Below the pieces are notes generated by a model, which saw only the letters and a program-made list of their open reading frames with translations, searched no databases and had not been told where the DNA came from. Of a DNA stretch of 64,000 bases, positions 56,054 to 64,000 are shown in pieces (position 1 is the first letter of the stretch; every line of letters starts with the position of its first letter). The position numbers and the translations under genes are program-made. This DNA comes from Hygrocybe punicea. Its lineage: Eukaryota > Basidiomycota > Agaricomycetes > Agaricales > Hygrophoraceae. The DNA lies in assembly GCA_963556145.1 (NCBI GenBank), contig OY744473.1, forward strand, positions 4,774,001 to 4,838,000. Direction: 5' to 3'.

Positions 56054-56489
56054 AGAAGACGCGTTGGAAGGTGTACAAGTGATCTTGTAGTGAGAAACTT
56101 CTCTGACTGGTGTTGCGACTACAGCCGAATGTGATGTACTGACATATATGGTATTATTAGGTGCTATAGAGACTGTTATGAGTGACTCACAATGGATCCA
56201 TAATCGACAAAGCTTTAGCAGATGTTTTCAAAAAGGCCTTGGAAGTGTGTAGAAACATGTCATTGAGAATGAGAAAACAAGACACCAATCAAACTCACCA
56301 GTTGGCGTAATGACTGGAGTGATGAGGGTCATGATTGCCAATGCGACCTTGGGAAAAGGCTTAGAGATATTCGGAACCTGAGAAAAAGTTAGGTTAGATA
56401 TCTAATTTCCTTTGCGGAAAGGTCATCCAAAAGTTCACGTGAGTAAGTGTCTCGATAATGCATAGGTTCTGCGCCCTCAGGGCTGCACT

Positions 56490-57551
56490 ACATGGCTTGG
56501 AGTCATGGGCCCAGAGGAATGGTGAGAAATGTCTTGACAGGTATTCGTGTCTCCCCATTACTGGCCTCATATTGGATGGGGTCGTATAGTAGTTCTGCAG
56601 GTTGGGCAATGGGTAAGGTCAGCAAAAGGTCCTGTAAAGCCAACACAAGAGTTGTCGCACATGTCGTGGAAAAGTGGATATTCCTGTCAGCTCGCGGATC
56701 TTTCGTTTGAGACGGTCAAGAGAACAGAAGTCACAATGTGGGAATCGCTCAGAAATTTTAGTTAGTATAGGCATCCTCAGATGCTTTGGTGGTTTCCAGG
56801 AATATTTTCAAGGCGAGGATGAAGTCAGGATCGTCAACGTCAGGTGGGCCGTGTGGAGGGTTACGGAGCCGTTCGGTGGCGAGGATGCCATTGTCGAGTG
56901 TGGCGGAATGAATGCGATTGATCGAGGCAAATGTTAAGGTCGTCCGACGTTCCAATTAGATCGAGTTCAGGAACTGGCTCAGGGTCTGGGTTGGGCTCTG
57001 GCTCTGGCTCTGGCTCTGGGAGAACAGGTCTGGCCAATGTATCATCCCAGCAGACATCAGCAAGACTTCCGGGGTCAATTGCGTCGTCTGGAGGACCATC
57101 CTGGGGTGGAGTGAGTGTTGAGTGAGTGGGGATGCCTAGCATGAAGTATGCTCACCAAATGATCGTCTGGTTCATCGTTACCAGGAGGTTGCTCCAACCG
57201 TACATCGGGAGGATGCTCGAACCGTGCATTTGGCACACGATTGTTGTCAGCATAAAGATCCTCAAGATCATCGTATATCTCAACCAGCTGGACAGGGTTC
57301 TGTTGGTGTGCTTGGTCTTCATTGGCCTCAGCCCCATCTGACATCTCCTCATCAGGATCTGGTACTTTGTCATCCTCTACGTCCCTTTGTGTAGGTCCCG
57401 GATCAGTATTATGCTGGTGTAGATAGTCGTCGAGCGCGGTGCGAAGCTGTTGTTGGCGGTAGGGTGCATGGGAAAAATAAGTTAGTTTGGAGACCTGCTG
57501 TAGAGTCCGGCAGTAACGAGCACAGTCGCAGAAGTATTGGCTTTCGCACAT
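56490..57551 (-). pseudogene. Plavaka (CACTA-related) transposase, N-terminal fragment
   Basis: The start CESQYFCDCARYCRTLQQVS with YFSHAPYR and QLRTALDDYLHQ is the N-terminal zinc-binding region typical of Agaricomycete Plavaka-type proteins. It is followed by a long acidic stretch, a Pro-Glu repeat (57,000-57,020), then ILATERLRNPPHGPPDVDDP with LKIFLETTKASEDAY, and after a break ELTGIST with HDMCDNSCVGFTGPFADL and THCPTC (near 56,640-56,560), a very characteristic block. A 1-bp frameshift lies just before HDMC. The catalytic C-terminal half is missing. Stops between blocks partly reflect introns. The family name is from memory, not a search. Confidence 0.72.
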
Positions 57552-58080
57552 TGCAGGTGGCTGTCGTAAATTTTGAGTGTGAAATCACTATGATGTAAAG
57601 TAAATTTTGAATATGAGCAAACCTTAGTCAAGCTCAAAATGATTGAGACGGTGAAGAAGCCGAGTGAAAGTCAAGCAAGTGTCTTTTATGACTGAGGAAA
57701 TGGAACGCCCAGTGATCATTGCCATACCTAACTAGTTAAAATTTGATGTAAAGGGAAATATATTATTTAAATCTTTTTTAAAATTTCACTAAATTTCACT
57801 GGGCATCATCATCAACATCATCATCTCCTGCCATCTGTCTAATCTGACTTGCCCCCCAGGCCTCTAACCATTCCTTTTGTTTGATATCTGGACACAACAT
57901 TTTTTGAAACAATTTTAAATCATTTATTCACGCTTTTCTGTATTGATTAGCTAGACGTCAAACCGTCTCTGCCAAAAAACAAACATGTTCTTTTGTGAAT
58001 AATACTTACTTTTGTGTCTTGGTTATTTACATGAATATTGACCACATTCGACGGTCTTCAGCAGAACACGCAGGACCTGA
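57552..58080. other. No gene recognised
   Basis: AT-rich sequence between the transposase fragment and the second dioxygenase copy. It includes (ATC)n-type CATCATCATCAACATCATCATC at 57,800. Confidence 0.4.
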
Positions 58081-58082
58081 AA

Positions 58083-58510
58083 GCGCTTAAACGCTCCCGA
58101 CTCCACATGGGGCAGCACAGCTAGAGGATAAACAAGCAGTCAAAATCCCTAATGACCTTGTTATACAGTCATATTATTTCGTGTGTTATGGAGAAATGAT
58201 ACCCATCAGATCCAGGTTGTGGGCTGGCTGCAGGTGATGCAGTACTGTAATTGTCAAGTCCATCAACGACATAAGACTAAGTTTTCTCATGTTTCCACAA
58301 GTGCTCTGTACCATTCCCAGAGATATCACACTTCATCCTCTGGCCAAGATAAAGCCTTAGGCACCTCATGTAACAAAGAAACTGAACTGAAAATGCTTGA
58401 AAAACAGGCCAGCTCACTTGGAATGATGGCCTCTGCTGGAACTACATCACTCCGGAACACTTTGACCAAGATGCTACATGGAAGGCTTCCTATAAGCCAA
58501 TCCTTGTATT
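58083..58510 (+). pseudogene. Second, decayed copy of the 2OG dioxygenase gene
   Basis: Shares long DNA blocks with 54,680-55,140: CACAGCTNGAGGA, AAATCCCTAATGACCTTGT, TATGGAGAAATG, GTTTTCTCATGTTTCC, AGAGATATCACAC and AAACAGGCCANCTCACT. Compared with the first copy it has deletions (about 60 bp of the GGR-PGDGY region) and frameshifts. The H-x-D region survives as CATCACTCCGGAACACTTTGAC with damage. It stops before the distal His, so it cannot encode an enzyme. Confidence 0.8.
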
Positions 58511-59004
58511 CCAGGGCCACAACTCAGTAGCAAAGTTATATGTTCAATACTAGAACTGTAAAAAAAAGAAAACAGAAAACAGAAAATAGAAACCGGAACA
58601 CAAGTTTTCTGGAGGTTAAGGACTGGAGATTGACTCGGATGGTTAGAAAGACAATGACTGGAATTTACATTAACCTCCACAGATGCAATCGTGCTCGACA
58701 TCCTTGCCTAGTTAGTCCTTCTTATGTGATCGATCCAAACTCCATCTTTTGTGACATTGTTGGTTCCGAGAGTGTCGTAGTGTCCTTGCCGATTCCGAAC
58801 TAACCTTGGCAGTGAATAGCTTTATAACCTAATATTTACTGGAACTGTAAGGTAAATGCAACATGCTTAAACCACCTTTCAATGCATGTCATCTTAATCT
58901 TACAAACCCCCTTGCTTCCAATCACGAAACACGTTCATACAAAATGCGTCCAGTTCCAGTTCAGTTTCAACCGATTAAATCAACCTAACTAACCCTGACC
59001 TGTC

Positions 59005-59165
59005 CATTGACCAACTCTCCTCACTGCTCAAACCAGATGAAATTGCCACATATACAGGAACATTGTAACGTTCAGTGGGGGTATACTCTGCTTCTTCACG
59101 TTGCATAGGACAATCAAAGGGGATGCAAGAACAGGAGAACAGGAGTGAATCCGAAAGACCCCTTG
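59005..59165. repeat. Dispersed repeat R4, copy 2
   Basis: Counterpart of 13,565-13,725. It ends immediately beside the C48 gene fragment at 59,205. Confidence 0.75.
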
Positions 59166-59204
59166 TGGTATTTGTACAACAATTTACTTTCTACCTCTTC
59201 ACGT

Positions 59205-59640
59205 TGTTCATCTGTCCCCAAATAGGCTAATCCAATTGGCATTTCTTTGAGCTTTACAAATTCAGCACCTGTCCTGAACGCAAGACAGCATGACTTGCAG
59301 ATTTTTCGGTACAGGGCTCATGTGAAAGGCATCGACCACCATCTTATGAGCAACATGGGAGGGTTCATTTCTTGCCTATACCTGATTTCCACCACTGGTA
59401 TCAGGCAAATATAAGTGTCAAAACAGTTTCAAGAAGTTTAAGTTTTGTGTGGGTGACATGCAGGCATTCCAGGGGCTGGGCATGTCTCTGTGTAAAAAGA
59501 TAAATGCCATCAAGTGATATTTCCAGGCCTGAAAAGGCAGCTCTGTGAGAAATAAATTTAACCACTCTGATTTTTGCTTTTTCACGTGCCATAAGCAAAC
59601 TTGTTACGCTGCAAAGGTCACTTGTAACGGTAACCCATGA
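59205..59640 (-). pseudogene. Fragment of the giant C48 gene (region after catalytic Cys), copy D
   Basis: On the minus strand PLECLHVTHTKL and LLETVLTL correspond to PALECPHVTRTKFLETVL of copy B. Sequence 59,230-59,340 matches copy B 22,870-22,990 nearly base for base (for example GCCAATTGGATTAGCCTATTTGGGGACAG). A TGA replaces the Arg of DRCRICK. Flanks on both sides are unrelated. Confidence 0.85.
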
Positions 59641-59844
59641 CTGGAACCAACCGATTCACCACACCATTGTCTATGCAAATGGTTTGATGATCTTGAACTT
59701 CTTCTGCAGGTTCCGGTCACTTAAGCCTCAGGTAATGGTGCTTAATGGGAGCTTCTCGAAGGGTTAATATAGTGTTAGTTTTGGCAATGTATCTGCGGTT
59801 ACGGAACTGGTCAGTTCGGAACCAGCCCCGGGTTAACCCACAGA

Positions 59845-59935
59845 TTAAACTCTGAACTGGTGTTATATCGGAACAGGTTCCTTTGGGTGCGGATGCTTGA
59901 TTCGAGCATACAGGCTCACGAGTCCGACCACACCT
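59845..59935. repeat. GN repeat half-copy
   Basis: Reads CTGAACTGGTGTTATATCGGAAC, then GGTTCCTTTGGGTGCGGATGC and GATTCGAGCATACAGGCTC, then breaks off. The matching remainder resumes at 60,131. Confidence 0.75.
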
Positions 59936-59939
59936 CCAT

Positions 59940-60130
59940 TTGTATCGGGAAGATACCGGCAAGACTGTCAATGAGTACTGCCAAGTGACACATTGGTGGG
60001 AGGAAACGGATCCATCTCTTCTAACCCCGCTGGCAATTATCCAACGTCAACATTATTGCATTTTTGAACCCTGTCTTGCCAGAGATATCGGTCCTTGCAT
60101 GCCCTTACGATGGTTTTCTCGTCAGGGGAA
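59940..60130 (+). pseudogene. Fragment of an unnamed gene, embedded in a GN repeat
   Basis: The open frame reads YREDTGKTVNEYCQVTHWW, then DPSLLTPLAIIQRQHYCIFE, PCLARD and CMPLRWFSRQGKD. Two Trp-rich blocks (YCIFEP and CMPLRWF) give it the look of a folded domain; I recall similar blocks in uncharacterised Agaricomycete proteins. It is cut at both ends by halves of one GN repeat unit. A related scrap may lie at 44,345-44,400 and 60,335-60,400 (FIPPEDV-type frames). Confidence 0.45.
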
Positions 60131-60330
60131 GGATTCAAGCACACAGGCGTGATTAGAGTCTCATCGGAAGTTGTTCTGATACATGGTTAACAGAGAAGAG
60201 CAGTGTTAGGTATCTAACTAAATATAGATCCACTTATTCATATTTGAGCATGAGGGATGAGAACATTGGTATTATATCGGAACCAGTTGCTTAGTGTGTG
60301 CCAATACTCGGTTTGAGCACACACGCTCAA
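60131..60330. repeat. GN repeat, second half plus start of another unit
   Basis: Continues from CAAGCACACAGGCGTGATTAGAG through CATCGGAAGTTGTTC, GGTATCTAACTAAATATA and GATCCACTTATTCATATTTGAGC, then a new TATATCGGAACCAGTTGC at 60,275. Confidence 0.8.
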
Positions 60331-60419
60331 TTAGAGAAATCTCGTCTGAATTTATTCCACCGGAAGATGTTCACAGGGACAATGTTCTGATTCGTTCAAT
60401 CTAGCAGTGTGGTTTTCAC

Positions 60420-61400
60420 CAGACTCCATTCTTGAAGAACTGTCTCGACAGCATCTACCATGCCTTAAACATCAAGAATGAACAGGGGATGTGTGAATTT
60501 GTCTGGCCGCCTCCACTGGAAGGCACTGAGGACTTGGAGACGGTTTTGAAGCAGAAGCTATGTAAGTGTCAAGATAGATTTTCCTGAAGAAAAAGATGAA
60601 GATAAAAAGAAAGCTAAGATTTTTTTCAAAGTTCAGAAGAATGCAAATATGGCGCCAGTGATATAGGAAAGACACACGAAATCACCTCCCCTGATTTTTT
60701 CATGAGTGACGACGAGGTTTTCATGGGAGAGATTCAGCAAGAGGTTAGGTGATTACAATTTATAATCAAATCAAACTGAACTGCCAACTGGCTTTGTTTT
60801 ATAGGGCAATGAATCCCCGGCATCCAATGCCTTATTTAGCCAAAAGTATGTCTCCAACACTGGAACGGTTCCAAGGCAAAGGCAAAGTCCGTCACAGCGC
60901 CCAAACAAACCAGCCCGAAAGTCAGTGGTCATTTCTGGACAAACTTTACTCACTTCAATTGTACTAACAAAACAATTTCCAAGGCAAGGTCCGTTGCATT
61001 GCCCAAACCAAATAGTCTGAAAGTAACAAGTAAGTGATCATTTTTTCTATACGTTACTCACTTCGATGATACTAAAAAACAATTGTTAGCTACATGATAG
61101 CTCCGGGTTGTCTGGATCAAAAGGGAAGAAACGTAGGATCGACAAGGTCCCGCACTCTCAGCAACAAGCTAAACGCTCTGGTGACATTCTGCTGTGGTAC
61201 CATATCCAGCACTCTAGGTTGTTGTTGGGAGAGAGGAAGAGGCAGGATCTGGAAGAGGCAGCTGAGATGCTATGGATGGCCATAGAGATCTTGAACAGGG
61301 ACTCACAGCAGCTGGTGGCTGCTGTGTTCTAAGCATGGTTGGAGATGACCATGACTTGGAGGAATCTCTCCAGCTTCTCCTTATTTGTGTCCAGTTTGCT
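60420..61400 (+). CDS. Multi-exon gene with C-terminal helical domain (locus 3)
   Basis: Plus-strand exons: SIYHALNIKNEQGMCEFVWP with PPLEGTEDLETVLKQKL (60,450-60,560), TSPDFFMSDDEVFMGEIQQE (60,687-60,743, donor GTTAGG), GNESPASNALFSQKYVSN with SQRPNKPARKSVV (60,806-60,930), and a partially duplicated exon and intron (GGCAAGGTCCGT and CCAAACCAAATAGTCTGAAAG, 60,980-61,030). The last exon reads SGSKGKKRRIDKVPHSQQQ, then WYHIQHSRLLLGERKRQDLEE, AAEMLWMAIEILNRD and, after a 1-bp shift near 61,325, DDHDLEESLQLLLICVQF. This tail matches the helical domain at 17,540-17,770 and in the sirtuin. Function unknown; the shift suggests damage. Confidence 0.45.
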
Positions 61401-61664
61401 TCTTTTATGTATATTTATGTATTTTTTACGACGACTGTTGGTTTCGGAGCTTGGGGACCTGGTCCTGTTCAAAATTTGATTACCACACGGTGTTGGTTTT
61501 GGAGCTTGACGAACCGGTTCCGATTAATACAGTGCAAAATTAGATTGCCCGAAAAACCAAAACCGAAACCTGTTCATCCGGTCCTACACTGGTTTGGTTG
61601 GTTATCCAGAATCAGCATCTCTAGATTGAGCAAAAAACAAAACAAATACTTTGAATTAGACCCT

Positions 61665-61790
61665 TACCCCCCCTTCAGACATGGATGTGGGACTTAGAAC
61701 TAGTGGTTCACCAAACCTAGGCCTGTCCTGCTGAGCCACATAAACCCACTGACCTTTTGCTCAGCTCAGCAAAGGTAGTGGAAGCTTAGG
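61665..61790 (+). pseudogene. Fragment of the giant C48 gene (C-terminal region), copy E
   Basis: GACATGGATGTGGGAC, then GGTTCACCAAACC, CTGCTGAGCCACAT, GCTCAGCTCAG and GGTAGTGGAAGCTT match copy B 23,865-23,977 (TSDMDRESGT...WFTKPVPLSRIPHVPFAQLSE). Small indels destroy the frame. Confidence 0.8.
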
Positions 61791-62077
61791 CCAGTCTCTC
61801 CAATCAAGTTCAAACTGAATTTATACAGCCTCAGGCCCTGAGATCTTGTTTACTTTCTCACGAAGAGCCACCCTACCATTCTACACCTCTCTAACCCCAC
61901 CTGCGTTACCATATCACTGACTGTGGTTGTTCTCTTTGTTGCCTGGCTTATATGTGTCTGACAACTAGAATAAATAGAAAATGTTGGTTGTTTCTCACCT
62001 GCTAAATAACCTAAATATGAACCAATCAGAGCATGGATTATCTTGGTTTGAAAAATCTCTCACTTTTTGTGGGTCTT

Positions 62078-62293
62078 TTACCACCTGAGACATGAACCAG
62101 TGAGGAAATTGATGTTGAATATGAAACTACCCTCACCTTTATTGAACTTGGCAAGTCGTTGCTGCGCCATCATAGTAAACTCGCACTCAATGCCCTTAGA
62201 GGAGCAAGAGGAGCAGATCCTTGTAGAATAGCCACTACACATCGAGCCTGCCTCCCTGCATTGCGCACAGGTTACCTCATTCCATTGCTGCAA
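62078..62293 (-). CDS. Cys-cluster protein exon (C-x2-C-x5-C-x6-C-x2-C-x5-C)
   Basis: The frame reads WNEVTCAQCREAGSMCSGYS, TRICSSCSSKGIECEF, with six regularly spaced Cys as in the zinc-binding motif common in uncharacterised Agaricomycete proteins and distantly like Zn2Cys6 clusters. An exon of a larger or broken gene: a likely donor follows FNKG near 62,140 and no further exon was identified. Confidence 0.45.
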   Translation of the reverse strand: MQQWNEVTCAQCREAGSMCSGYSTRICSSCSSKGIECEFTMMAQQRLAKFNKGEGSFIFNINFLTGSCLRW

Positions 62294-62989
62294 CAGGTTG
62301 GTCAGCAGTCAGCAGTACTGTAGTAAATGTGATGAGTAACCAACCTCACACACTGATATCATCGTGGACTGATGTGTTGTGTGTTGACAGCTATTTCAAA
62401 AACAATAGAGCCAAGGTCTAAACATAACTGGACAGAGAATGGTTAACCCAAATATGCACGGTTGACCAGCCTAAAATAACCCAAAAAGGAAGTAAGGGTC
62501 AACCCCCGGGCCCCTCAACTGCAATGAATAACCGTGGTCATTGTCCCAGCATCACTCTTTCTTCATAATTGTCAATGTGGATGTTGTCCAGCTTGGTCTA
62601 GGTGAACCCTACAACTAGTACATTGAAGCCAACAAACAGAACCTCAAAATAACCTGTGCAGCAGCCTACTACCAAGGATCAGCCCACTTCCAAGTCCTAA
62701 AACAGCTAGTGGCAATGTTTTGAGAAGTTAAATAATCTACACTAATAATATTACTGTCTTGAATGCAGAAATATACTTATCCTAAGTTTATTTAGGCTTG
62801 GTCTTATACAACCGAATCAAAATATCACTTCACCGGATTTGGCTTTGTTTGCATCTCACCGCCCAGTGTTCATTAACAGCGACCACTACTACATTACAAC
62901 GCCTCAACAGCACACCGAAGGTGAAAAAAGGCTGGTTACTTCCAGCCGCCCATGTCAGTTTTTTTTTTTGTTCAAGTTTGATTCTAACT

Positions 62990-63960
62990 GATTTCAGGTG
63001 AACGCAAAAACGACACTAACCAACACCACCACAATCCCCACGCAACATCAACGACTAGGAATGCAAAAATCAATGCGCGGCCTCCCAACGCACTCAAATG
63101 GGCCCACAAAATGTGCATACGCAAATGAACATGAATGCGGGGGAAGGGAGTCAACAAGACAAAATGTGCAGCAGGGTGGTAAGAGCCATTAGACAATTGT
63201 ACAAGATTTTGTTATGGTAACCGTTTTTTACAATCTTGTGTTCTATTTCCACACATGGCACAGCACCTGTCCTATGCCAACACCAGCACAGGACCATGCC
63301 CAGTATCAGTGCGGCACCAGTACCAAGTCCCGTCACAACAGCTACAGCGCCTGCATCAACACTGAAGCCAGCAACGGCTCCACGCCACCTTTCTGCGTAA
63401 TGCACGTACACGAACTGGGTGGAATGACAGGGTTAACAAGACGGAACGCGCAGCAGGGGATGGTGCACCCACCCGCTGCTATTTGGTATTATTCTTATTG
63501 CTGCCAATACTCCACCCCAACACCACGTCACCAAACCGAACCACCGCCTTGCCATTGTCCCATTCCAAAAACGTGACCGTGCCAGCCATGAGAGAGCGAC
63601 TGGTGGTGCCAAAGGTACAAAGGTACAAAGGTACATTTTTTAATAATACTAAAGTTTCATTTCAGCTCAAGCTATCCACAAGATGTAATCAACATGCAAC
63701 CCACCACAGCATGCAACTGCTGCCAAAGCATGACGAGCTCCCATCGTCGCACTCCCGCTCTGTAAAGGAGGACCCCTCATGCTCGTTTATAGGCACATGC
63801 ACACTCGCAACACCCCATGGCTGTGCCGCTCCCCTCCAAGTTCATCAGCACCCCATACACCTGCCACGTTACAGCATGCTCACATGTGAACGAAGGGAAC
63901 AGAGGGATTGACAAGACACAACGTGCAACAGGGATGGTGTGCCCACACCTGCTGCTATTT
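62990..63960. repeat. Degenerate tandem repeat, about three large units
   Basis: A block of the type AACAAGACNNAANGTGCANCAGGGATGGTG occurs near 63,148, 63,433 and 63,907, the last two followed by CACCCACNCCTGCTGCTATTT, and each preceded by A/C-rich text. Unit sizes differ (about 285 and 475 bp). Frames here are low-complexity Thr/Pro/His and not credible as genes. Confidence 0.5.
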
Positions 63961-64000
63961 AGTATGTTTTCATTATGTATTCTACTACTTTTTTATTACT

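Noticed and set aside
63214..63911. Thr/Pro/His-rich plus-strand frames at the right edge
   Set aside because: Low-complexity translation of degenerate tandem repeats, without splice structure or recognised motif.

Overview
The window looks like a transposon-rich accessory region of a basidiomycete (Agaricomycete-type) nuclear genome. Coding pieces are split by short introns of about 47-70 bp with GT/AG borders. The recognisable families are typical of mushroom-forming fungi: a Plavaka/CACTA-like transposase N-terminus, Ty1/copia relics, fungal F-box, BAH-PHD, Ulp1-type (C48) peptidase and TET/JBP-like 2-oxoglutarate dioxygenase proteins. No rRNA, CRISPR array, bacterial operon or convincing tRNA was seen. 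All calls come from reading translations by eye; no database search was run.

Layout. 1-930: a satellite of about 146 bp units. 950-10,195 (minus): a giant C48-peptidase gene (copy A), broken by a hAT insertion, frameshift and stops; upstream of it a BAH-PHD gene and a Ser/acidic/basic gene. 10.6-16.5 kb: a mosaic of dispersed repeats and captured host gene fragments (chorismate synthase, F-box), a SINE-like insertion, and a fragment of the C48 family. 16.7-19.3 kb: a repeat-bearing gene ending in a small helical domain, and a copia relic. 20.0-27.8 kb (plus): giant C48 gene copy B followed by an intact-looking BAH-PHD gene. 30.1-31.6 kb (minus): a sirtuin with an extra C-terminal helical domain. 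32.9-39.4 kb: several hypothetical genes, a second hAT element and a PHD/zinc-ribbon gene. 39.5-44.2 kb: a segment bounded by inverted copies of one repeat and holding an HSP60 fragment. 44.5-46.4 kb: a multi-exon gene of unknown role. 46.5-52.4 kb: a nest of inverted-repeat elements, including a 0.73 kb palindrome and a 3.56 kb foldback element. 53.0-58.5 kb: a 2OG-Fe(II) dioxygenase gene with a decayed second copy, and a Plavaka-type transposase fragment. 59.0-64 kb: C48-family fragments, repeats, a third helical-domain locus and degenerate tandem repeats.

The unifying theme is chromatin and DNA-modification type domains (BAH, PHD, SIR2, Ulp1/C48, TET/JBP-like dioxygenase) lying among, and repeated with, mobile DNA. 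The strongest novelty candidates are (i) the giant C48 gene family, five copies or pieces in 64 kb, twice beside a BAH-PHD gene; (ii) a small helical domain shared by the sirtuin tail and two other genes; (iii) the foldback element with tandem-repeat arms and a 7-bp target duplication; and (iv) repeats that border fragments of housekeeping genes.
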